Assembly (NCBI GenBank): GCA_030743445.1
Contig: JASLSL010000149.1
Coordinates: 1 to 5,219 of the forward strand
DNA: 5,219 nucleotides
Direction: 5' to 3'
Source: Alphaproteobacteria bacterium
GTDB taxonomy: Bacteria > Pseudomonadota > Alphaproteobacteria > UBA8366
The notes under the pieces are model-generated. The model made no database searches. It was given only the letters and a program-made list of their open reading frames with translations, and was not told the origin of the DNA. Of this stretch, positions 1-5,219 are shown one piece after another. The position numbers and the translations under genes are program-made. Numbering within the stretch: the first letter of the stretch is position 1; every line of letters begins with the position of its first letter.

Positions 1-9
1 GTAAGTGAT

Positions 10-702
10 TTGAATATTTGGGTAAAGGTCGCGACGGCTTTCCGCGGCGGCATCACCGAGGCCGGCGAGGCGATCGTCGACAACCAGGTGCTGCGCATCC
101 TCGACCAGGAAATCCGTGACGCCGACAACGAACTCATCGGCTCGAAGGAAGCCCTGACCGGCATCATCGCCAAGCGCAAGCTGGCCGACAAGAAGGTCGA
201 ATCCATAGCGGCCTCGAGCAAGGAATATGAAGGTTACGCCATGCAGGCGCTCGACAAGGGCGACGAAACCCTGGCGACGGAGGTCGCCGACAAGATCGCG
301 GGGCTGGAAACCGAACTCGCCGGCGAACAAGGCCTCGCCAAATCCTTCGCCGATTCCGAGGCGCAACTTCGCCACGCCGTCGCCCAAACCGAGGCCAACC
401 TGAAACGGCTCAAGCAGCAGGTCGACACGGTCAAGGCGACCGAAAAGGTCCAACGCGCCCAGGCCGCGGTCGCGGCGCGCCACTCCGGCGCCAATTCGAG
501 CATGGGCAGCGCCGTCGACAGCTTGGAACGGCTGAAAGCGAAACAGGCGGAACGAGCGGCGAAGTTCGAGGCTGCCAGCGAACTCGCCCATTCGACCCAG
601 GAGGTCAGTCTCGACGACAAGCTCAAAGCCGCCGGGATCGTCGATGGCGGCGCCAAGGGCGGCGACGTGCTGGCGCGGCTCAGGGCGCAACGCGGCGCCT
701 GA
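10..702 (+). CDS. PspA/IM30 family protein (YjfJ-like)
   Basis: This encodes a 230-residue protein of the PspA/IM30 (phage-shock protein A / Vipp1) family, closest in my recollection to E. coli YjfJ. Family members are peripheral inner-membrane proteins that assemble into oligomers and protect or remodel stressed membranes. An amphipathic N-terminal segment (about residues 1-22) is followed by long charged, heptad-like helices rich in Ala, Glu, Lys and Gln (about 25-155). The segment VKATEKVQRAQAAV (141-154) is a strong family signature. A Ser/Gly-rich linker (159-167) leads to a further helix (168-195), and the tail LDDKLKAAGI...DVLARLRAQRG resembles the YjfJ C-terminus. The start is a TTG that aligns without gaps to the YjfJ N-terminus. 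Only nine bases lie upstream and that frame is open to the window edge, so the ribosome binding site cannot be judged and a slightly longer start is possible. It is probably the first visible gene of an operon with the ligase 41 nt downstream, a pairing also seen in E. coli yjfIJKLMC. Confidence 0.88.
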   Translation: MNIWVKVATAFRGGITEAGEAIVDNQVLRILDQEIRDADNELIGSKEALTGIIAKRKLADKKVESIAASSKEYEGYAMQALDKGDETLATEVADKIAGLETELAGEQGLAKSFADSEAQLRHAVAQTEANLKRLKQQVDTVKATEKVQRAQAAVAARHSGANSSMGSAVDSLERLKAKQAERAAKFEAASELAHSTQEVSLDDKLKAAGIVDGGAKGGDVLARLRAQRGA

Positions 703-743
703 TTCGGCCCCGTCGCGCACCTGGCCGGCCAGGTTCACGTCGC

Positions 744-1904
744 ATGCAGCGGGTTGCCGTTGCCGCGCGCCCGAATCTCGCGCTGACCGCCCTCGACCAC
801 GGATTCGAACTCGACGAAGCGGGCGGCGTCCACAATTGGGACGAAAGCATCTATTACCGCTTCACCCTGAAGCAGATCGAAGACGACATCGAACGGGGCG
901 GCGACGCCATCGAGAGCATGTGCCACGAGCTCCTGGACCGGGCCGTGGCCGACGAGATGGTCTTTAGCCGCCTTCGCATTCCGGAAGCCCATTGGGACTA
1001 TGTCGCCGAAAGCTGGCGCGGCCGGGACAAGGATCTCTACGGGCGCATGGACTTTTCCTACGATGGCGCCGGCGCCGCCAAATTGCTCGAATACAATGCG
1101 GACACGCCGACGACGCTCTACGAATCCTCGGAATTCCAGTGGCTGTGGCTGGAGCAGGCGGTGGCCATGGACCTGGTTCCGAAGGAGTCCGATCAGTTCA
1201 ACGAACTCTACGAGGATTTTCAGAACGCATTCGCCAATCTTGGCCTCCAGGGACTGCTTCATTTCGCTTCCATCGAAGATATCGCGGACGACAGGGGAAC
1301 CGTCGACTATCTCGAGGAATGCGCCCGGGACGCCGGCCTCGAGACCCGCTACATCGCCATGAAGGACATCGGGATCGACGCGCGGGGGCGCTTCACCGAC
1401 CTCGAGGACGAAGTCATTTCCACACTGTTCAAGCTTTATCCCTGGGAATGGATCATGGCCGAGGATTTCGCGCGCTACCTGTCTGCGAGCGGCGTTCATT
1501 TCCTCGAGCCGCCGTGGAAAGCGGTCCTCGCCAACAAGGGCTTGCTGCCCTTCTTGTGGGAAATGTTCGAGGGTCACCCGAACCTGCTGGCATCTTATTT
1601 CGAGGGCGATCCGCGGGCCGCGGACCTTTCGCCAAGTTTCGTCCGCAAGCCGCTGCTTTCGCGCCAGGGTTGGAACGTCGAGATCCATGGCGACGACGAC
1701 GTGGCGTTTCGCCGTGACGGTCCCTATGGTGAGGAGGGCTATATCGTCCAGGCGTTTCACCCGCTGCCGGAATTCGACGGCGTCTATCCTTTGGTCGGCT
1801 GTTGGATGGTGGCCGGCCGTTCGGCGGGGTTGTGCATTCGCGAGGACCGAAACCTGGTGACGACCCCGGATGCCCGTTTCGTTCCGCACCTGATATTGGA
1901 TTGA
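744..1904 (+). CDS. Glutathionylspermidine synthase-like ATP-grasp amide ligase (YjfC/YgiC type)
   Basis: This is a full-length 386-residue member of the GSP_synth family (the C-terminal synthetase domain of glutathionylspermidine synthase), the same size as stand-alone E. coli YjfC and YgiC. The family fold is an ATP-grasp that activates a carboxylate with ATP and joins it to an amine. No amidase domain is present. Signatures: NWDESIYYRFTLKQIE (31-46), ESWRGRD (89-95), YGRMDFSYDG (99-108), LLEYNADTPTTLYES (114-128), NKGLLPFLWE (264-273), GHPNLLASYF (277-286), FVRKPLLSRQG (299-309), YIVQAFHPLPEFDG (333-346), GLCIREDRN (362-370) and RFVPH (378-382). By comparison with E. coli GspS, the likely substrate/ATP residues are R101, D103, E117, N119, K265, K302 and R366, and all are present. 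The ATG aligns with the YjfC start and has a modest AGG 10 nt upstream. The acceptor is unknown: stand-alone members are not, to my knowledge, proven to make glutathionylspermidine. The stop lies 4 nt before the decarboxylase gene. A long antisense ORF over the same region is a GC-rich shadow. Confidence 0.92.
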   Translation: MQRVAVAARPNLALTALDHGFELDEAGGVHNWDESIYYRFTLKQIEDDIERGGDAIESMCHELLDRAVADEMVFSRLRIPEAHWDYVAESWRGRDKDLYGRMDFSYDGAGAAKLLEYNADTPTTLYESSEFQWLWLEQAVAMDLVPKESDQFNELYEDFQNAFANLGLQGLLHFASIEDIADDRGTVDYLEECARDAGLETRYIAMKDIGIDARGRFTDLEDEVISTLFKLYPWEWIMAEDFARYLSASGVHFLEPPWKAVLANKGLLPFLWEMFEGHPNLLASYFEGDPRAADLSPSFVRKPLLSRQGWNVEIHGDDDVAFRRDGPYGEEGYIVQAFHPLPEFDGVYPLVGCWMVAGRSAGLCIREDRNLVTTPDARFVPHLILD

Positions 1905-1908
1905 GGGA
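1903..1908 (+). promoter_or_regulatory. Ribosome binding site GAGGGA overlapping the upstream stop codon
   Basis: GAGGGA overlaps the TGA stop of the ligase gene (1902-1904) and directly abuts the ATG at 1909. That spacing is unusually short. An in-frame TTG at 1915 lies 6 nt after the purine run and would be better spaced, giving a protein two residues shorter. A second weak purine stretch, GGA (1898-1900), lies 8 nt before the ATG and could serve it. Either way the arrangement suggests translational coupling of the two genes. Confidence 0.5.
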
Positions 1909-3072
1909 ATGACTTTGACGACGCCCGTCGCAACGCCGGCCTTCGTGATCGACCAAAGGACCCTGGACGCGGACCTGGCGGCGGTTCGCGAGATCGCGGA
2001 CCAGGCCTCGTGCCGATTGCTCTATTCCCCCAAGGCCTGCGCGTTGTCGGACGTCCTGGGATGCGTGTCGCGAAATGTGGACGGGTTTGCATGCAGTTCG
2101 CCTTACGAGCTCGAACTGGTCGAGCGCGCCTGTGGCGAGGCCGCGTCCTTGCATTTGATCAGCCCCTTGATCAAGGCGGAAACCTTGGAGGTGTTCGGCG
2201 ACCGCCTCGCGTCCGTGATCTTCAACTCCCTATCCCAGTGGCGGCGATTGGGTGAAAAGGCCTCGCGCGGGACCCGCCAGGGGCTCCGCGTCAATCCGCA
2301 ACTTTCCATCGTCCGCGACCGGCGCTACGACCCATGCCGGCGCAATTCCAAGCTCGGCGTGCCGGTCCATGATTTGGCCGCGCTGGCCAGGTCCGACCCC
2401 GGCCGGCTCGCGGGCATCGACGGCCTGCATTTTCATACCAATTGCGACGAGACCGACTTTACCGGCCTGCTGGCGACCGCGCGTCACATCGAGGACGTGA
2501 TCCCGCACCTGTTGGAGCGCATGGACTGGATCAACCTGGGCGGCGGCTACCTGTTCACCGAGGCGCACGATCTCGCCGGCTTCTTCGAGACGGTCGCGAT
2601 CTTCCGCCAGCGCTTCGGCCTCGACGTCTTCATCGAACCGGGCGCGGCGCTGGTCCGCCGCTCAGGCACGATCGAGGCGACGGTGCACGACATTCTCGCT
2701 GGGGACGATCTCCAGATCGCGGTTCTGGACACGACGGTCAACCACATGCCCGAGGTTTTCGAGTTTCAGTTCGAACCGGATATCTTGGGTCACGTGGCCG
2801 GCGGATTGCACGGCTATATACTTGCCGGATGTACCTGCCTGGCGGGGGACGTTTTCGGTGAGTACGCATTCGATATGCCGCTCGAGGTCGGGTCGCGGGT
2901 GACGTTTCTCAATGTGGGGGCCTACACGATGTCCAAAGCCCATCGCTTCAACGGGGTCGGCCTGCCGTCGATCTACCTGCGCCGGCGCGATGGGTCGTTG
3001 AAGCTGGTGGCTGAGGATTCGTTCGAGGAATTCGCCCAACTGTCGGGGGTCGCCGCCCGTGCAGTTGCTTGA
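1909..3072 (+). CDS. Fold-III PLP-dependent decarboxylase, carboxynorspermidine decarboxylase-like (NspC family)
   Basis: This is a 387-residue alanine-racemase-fold (fold type III) PLP decarboxylase, most like carboxynorspermidine/carboxyspermidine decarboxylase (NspC), which performs the last step of the alternative norspermidine/spermidine route. The N-terminal TPAFVID (9-15) starts the barrel. K42 in LLYSPKACA is the expected Schiff-base lysine. SSPYELELV (63-71), IFNSLSQ (104-110), GLRVNPQ (125-131), YDPCRRNSKLG (140-150) and DGLHFHTNCDE (171-181) follow the NspC pattern. NLGGGYLF (209-216) and IEPGAALVRRSG (242-253) are the phosphate-binding loops. C-terminal elements are LDTTVNHMPEVFEF (273-286), CTCLAGDVFGEYAFD (308-322, with active-site-type C310 and D314) and GAYTMSKAHRFNGVGLPSIY (337-356, Y339). 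Typical NspC proteins have a GGGHHITR-like loop and LALKAFA around the lysine; this one has GGGYLFTE and LYSPKACA, so its substrate may differ. No carboxynorspermidine dehydrogenase gene lies in the window. The gene sits 4 nt after the ligase and overlaps the next gene by 14 nt. Confidence 0.87.
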   Translation: MTLTTPVATPAFVIDQRTLDADLAAVREIADQASCRLLYSPKACALSDVLGCVSRNVDGFACSSPYELELVERACGEAASLHLISPLIKAETLEVFGDRLASVIFNSLSQWRRLGEKASRGTRQGLRVNPQLSIVRDRRYDPCRRNSKLGVPVHDLAALARSDPGRLAGIDGLHFHTNCDETDFTGLLATARHIEDVIPHLLERMDWINLGGGYLFTEAHDLAGFFETVAIFRQRFGLDVFIEPGAALVRRSGTIEATVHDILAGDDLQIAVLDTTVNHMPEVFEFQFEPDILGHVAGGLHGYILAGCTCLAGDVFGEYAFDMPLEVGSRVTFLNVGAYTMSKAHRFNGVGLPSIYLRRRDGSLKLVAEDSFEEFAQLSGVAARAVA

Positions 3073-4441
3073 GCGGCGCGTCGCCATCCCGCTGGCGCCC
3101 GATCACGCCGGTCTCATCGGGCACATGGAAAAGGCGCTGTCTTTCCGGCTCGGCGACGGCGAGGTTCCGGTACGCGTCGCCGTCACCGCCATCGAGGATG
3201 GCCAGTACCAATGCGAGATCGGCTGCCTGGTCGGAGCGGGCGATGATGAGCGCTCGGGCGAACGCGCGATCTTCGGGTTCGAACGGCGGCCGGGCGAATC
3301 GGCCGGCGGTTTCAACGCGGTCTATCTGGTGCCGACCGGGATCGGCGCCGAGGTCGGCGGCCATGCCGGGGACGCGACCCCGGCGGCGCATCTGCTCGCC
3401 ACCTGCTGCGACCACCTCGTCACCCATCCCAACGTCGTCAATGCCAGCGACATCAACGAGATTCCGGCGAACGCCTTCTACGTCGAGGGCAGCGTGATTT
3501 GCCGCCTGTTGATGGGAACCGTGGGGCTCCGGCCGGTGCGCGCCAATCGCGTCCTGGTCGTGATCGATGCCCGATCGGACGAGATGATCGAGAACCTCAC
3601 CCTCAATACCGTCGAGGCGACGCGCGCCACTTATGGCCTCGACTGTGCCGGAATCTACAGACTCGACCCACCTTTGGAGTTGGAAGCCGCCTATGCCGCG
3701 TCGGGCCGGGCCGCCGGGTCGGGCCGCGGCCTCGGTCGGCTGTTCGAGCTCCTGCGCGAGACGCGGGAGAGTTACGACGCGGTCGCGATTTCGTCGCTGA
3801 TCGACGTGCCCGACGGTTATCACGACCGCTATTTCACCAGCTTCGGCGACATGATCAATCCCTGGGGCGGCGTCGAGGCGATGTTGACCCACGCGGTGTC
3901 GTGGGCCTTCGACGTGCCGTCCGCCCATGCGCCGATGATGGAGTCGCGCGAGATCCTGTTCGCGGATCCCGGCCGGGTCGATCCCCGCATGGCCGCGGAA
4001 GCGATCTCGTCGTCGTTCCTGCAATGCGTCCTCAAGGGGCTCAAGCAGAGCCCGCGCATCGTCACCGACCCGGTGGAGATGCGCGGCGCCGACGTGATGA
4101 CCGCCGAGAACGTCTCGTGCCTGATCCTCCCCGACGGCTGCATCGGGCTGCCGACTCTGGCGGCGCTGGAACAAGGCGTCCCGGTCATCGCCATCCGCGA
4201 AGGGTGCGGCGTCATGGCCAACGATCTGGCGGTTTTGCCGTGGCGACCGGGGCAACTCTTCATCGTCGAGAACTACTGGGAAGCGGCCGGCGTCCTCTCG
4301 GCGCTCCGCGCCGGTATCACGCCGGGCGCGGTCCGCCGACCGTTCGCCAAGATGCCGGCCACGACCTGGCGCGAGGCCGCCGCGACCCGGTCAGAAGAAG
4401 ACAATCGCGGGCGACATGCCGGGATCGGCAAGAAATATTGA
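3059..4441 (+). CDS. DUF3326 domain-containing protein with N-terminal extension
   Basis: This is a 460-residue protein whose region from about residue 88 onward matches DUF3326, a family known mostly from cyanobacteria and other bacteria with no established function. Recognisable elements are VPTGIGAEVGGHAGDATP (91-108), THPNVVNASDIN (122-133), NAFYVEG (138-144), GLRPVRANRVLVVIDA (156-171), INPWGGVEAMLTHAVS (266-281), SAHAPM (288-293), SSFLQCVLKGL (318-328), LILPDGCIGLPTLAALEQ (355-372) and VPVIAIREGCGV (374-385). The pattern of Gly-rich loops and hydrophobic strands suggests a soluble alpha/beta enzyme, but that is inference. Residues 1-87 lie before the usual domain start and contain strand-like segments (VAIPLAPDHAG, VPVRVAVTAIEDGQYQCEIG), so they could be a small extra domain. 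The GTG at 3059 overlaps the decarboxylase gene by 14 nt and has GGGGG (3045-3049) 9 nt upstream. An ATG at 3125 (residue 23) is the main alternative start and would remove the overlap. No signal peptide or membrane segment is visible. Confidence 0.82.
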   Translation: MQLLERRVAIPLAPDHAGLIGHMEKALSFRLGDGEVPVRVAVTAIEDGQYQCEIGCLVGAGDDERSGERAIFGFERRPGESAGGFNAVYLVPTGIGAEVGGHAGDATPAAHLLATCCDHLVTHPNVVNASDINEIPANAFYVEGSVICRLLMGTVGLRPVRANRVLVVIDARSDEMIENLTLNTVEATRATYGLDCAGIYRLDPPLELEAAYAASGRAAGSGRGLGRLFELLRETRESYDAVAISSLIDVPDGYHDRYFTSFGDMINPWGGVEAMLTHAVSWAFDVPSAHAPMMESREILFADPGRVDPRMAAEAISSSFLQCVLKGLKQSPRIVTDPVEMRGADVMTAENVSCLILPDGCIGLPTLAALEQGVPVIAIREGCGVMANDLAVLPWRPGQLFIVENYWEAAGVLSALRAGITPGAVRRPFAKMPATTWREAAATRSEEDNRGRHAGIGKKY

Positions 4442-4567
4442 ATCCCCGCCGGCAATTCGACTGGCCCCGGGAGGTGCCGCCTCTGAATCCCAATAACGTG
4501 TGGTCGTTGCCGGCGCGGGCGAAGGGCGGGAGCGCGACCGGTGGCGACACCAGGGCCGCGGCCGAGT

Positions 4568-5219
4568 TCAGAACTTCATATTGAGATCGACTCGGAATCG
4601 ATTGCCGTCCTGGACGCTGGTGATGGCGTCGACGATGTAGAGCCGGGCGACGAGGTTGGCATAATTGGCGATGGCATAGGCCAAGCGGATCTCGTGGCCC
4701 TTGATATCGCTCGAATCGGTCTGGGTGGCGGAGCCGAATCGCACCCAGTCGTCCTGGGCGTAACTGGCGACCACCGAGAAGGTCTCCAAATAGACATAGT
4801 AATAGGCCGCCAACCAGTCACCGCCGTCCTTGAGCTGGCCAACGGTCAGGTTGGCGACCAGGCCGTTGTTTTCGTCGCGGTTGGCGACGGTGAAGGCATT
4901 GGTGTCGGTGGCCGAATAGTCCTCGGCATTGTGCATAAGGTCGAGACCCAGCTTGAGCGGGATGTCGCCGAGCTTGGTCTTGGCCTGGAGATTGCCGACC
5001 CAGATGGTGTAGTCGCGCCCGCCATTGCCGTTGCGCAGGTTCCTCGCGTCGGACTCGCCATCGAATAAGAACAGCCCGCCGGTCGCGTCCTGGATATCGC
5101 CGATCTGCTGGCCGATTTCCTCGGTCGCGCGGGCGGTCTGGTTGGCCAGGCTCTTGACCTCCGAGGCGACCACCGCGAAGCCCTTGCCGGCGTCGCCGGC
5201 GCGCGCCGCCTCGATGGTG
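4568..5219 (-). CDS. Chimeric partial frame: chemoreceptor (MCP) signalling tip joined to C-terminal half of a putative porin
   Basis: The frame is open to the right edge, so its start is outside the window. The first 46 visible residues (5218-5081) include TIEAARAGDAGKGFAVVASE and EVKSLANQTARATEEIGQQI. This is the highly conserved hairpin tip of the methyl-accepting chemotaxis protein cytoplasmic domain, which binds CheA/CheW. After DIQDAT the sequence changes abruptly. The last 170 residues (5080-4571) are an outer-membrane beta-barrel of the putative-porin type: alternating aromatic/hydrophobic strands such as YTIWVGNLQAKTKLG, WLAAYYYVYLETFSVVASYA and HEIRLAYAIANYANLVARLY, short Asp/Gly/Asn turns, and the ending GNRFRVDLNMKF. 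The terminal Phe and alternating pattern are the usual C-terminal signal for BAM-dependent insertion. The N-terminal half of the porin, including its signal peptide, is missing. A cytoplasmic signalling tip fused to a porin has no evident function, so this is probably an assembly join or a recombination product. The GTG at 5173 is only a Val codon within the MCP motif, not a credible start. The gene is convergent with the DUF3326 gene. Confidence 0.8.
   Translation of the reverse strand, partial: TIEAARAGDAGKGFAVVASEVKSLANQTARATEEIGQQIGDIQDATGGLFLFDGESDARNLRNGNGGRDYTIWVGNLQAKTKLGDIPLKLGLDLMHNAEDYSATDTNAFTVANRDENNGLVANLTVGQLKDGGDWLAAYYYVYLETFSVVASYAQDDWVRFGSATQTDSSDIKGHEIRLAYAIANYANLVARLYIVDAITSVQDGNRFRVDLNMKF
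5072..5090 (-). other. Junction between MCP-derived and porin-derived sequence
   Basis: Reading the minus strand, codons for DIQDAT, which fit a chemoreceptor tip, are followed directly by GGLFLFDGESDARN, which fits the porin. The switch lies near 5080/5081 and keeps the reading frame. Many MCPs continue as DIQ.ATGE, so the ACCGG around 5082-5078 could have been shared by both parents as a short microhomology. No IS end, inverted repeat or target-site duplication is visible at the join. Confidence 0.6.

Noticed and set aside
721..732. Perfect 12-bp palindrome CTGGCCGGCCAG between the PspA-like and ligase genes
   Set aside because: It is a palindrome with no loop in GC-rich DNA, there is no second copy nearby and no T-run follows. 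It could bind a regulator, but nothing supports a specific operator or terminator.
735..1889. 384-codon minus-strand ORF opposite the ligase gene
   Set aside because: It is antisense to a gene with strong family motifs. Its translation shows no recognisable domain and is typical of shadow frames in GC-rich DNA.
2948..4255. 435-codon minus-strand ORF opposite the DUF3326 gene
   Set aside because: The translation is rich in Arg, Asp, His and Gly with no family motif, whereas the plus strand carries clear DUF3326 signatures. It is a GC-driven shadow.
4471..4483. Short hairpin GAGG-TGCCG-CCTC after the DUF3326 gene
   Set aside because: The stem has only 4 bp and no U-tract follows, so it is not a convincing intrinsic terminator.
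4439..4491. Direct repeat TGAATCCC at 4439-4446 and 4484-4491
   Set aside because: Only 8 bases and two copies. There is no regular spacing or further copy to suggest a CRISPR, an attachment site or a target-site duplication.
4540..4551. GGTG-GCGA-CACC hairpin and the nearby GGCCGCGGCC palindrome in the convergent intergenic stretch
   Set aside because: The stem is 4 bp, there is no T-run on either strand, and such short inverted repeats are expected by chance at this GC content.
4541..5068. 175-codon plus-strand ORF opposite the porin segment
   Set aside because: Its Val/Gly/Asp/Ile-rich translation is the mirror of the beta-barrel codons. The minus strand shows porin strands and the terminal Phe signature.

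Overview
This is a GC-rich window with dense ORFs on both strands. It looks like chromosomal or metagenomic DNA from an alphaproteobacterium or another high-GC proteobacterium. The taxonomic call is an inference from base composition, the Gram-negative outer-membrane porin, the chemoreceptor segment and the PspA/YjfJ-type protein. No rRNA, tRNA or lineage-specific marker is present to confirm it.

From 10 to 4441 four plus-strand genes run head to tail and probably form one transcription unit. They are: a PspA/IM30 protein of the YjfJ type (10-702); a stand-alone glutathionylspermidine-synthase-like ATP-grasp ligase of the YjfC/YgiC type (744-1904); a fold-III PLP decarboxylase related to carboxynorspermidine decarboxylase NspC (1909-3072); and a DUF3326 protein with an N-terminal extension (3059-4441). 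The gaps are 41 nt, 4 nt and a 14-nt overlap, so the last three genes are probably translationally coupled. The first two genes recall the Escherichia coli yjfIJKLMC cluster, where a PspA-like gene and a GSP-synthase-like gene also lie together. The decarboxylase and the DUF3326 gene are additions to that theme. A plausible but unproven reading is a small amine- or amino-acid-conjugating pathway: an ATP-dependent amide ligase, an amino-acid or polyamine decarboxylase and an uncharacterised third protein, associated with a membrane-stress or membrane-scaffold protein. No characterised pathway with this exact gene set is known to me.

Positions 4442-4567 are a short intergenic stretch between convergent genes. 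It has only weak hairpins and no convincing terminator.

From 4568 to the right edge, on the minus strand, one open frame joins two unrelated proteins. The part nearest the edge is the signalling-tip segment of a methyl-accepting chemotaxis protein. From about 5080 downward it becomes the C-terminal half of an outer-membrane putative porin that ends in the usual terminal Phe. The parts belong in different cell compartments, and the join sits in one of the most conserved, multi-copy segments of bacterial genomes at the end of the sequence. A mis-assembly is therefore the most likely explanation, with a genuine recombination as the alternative.
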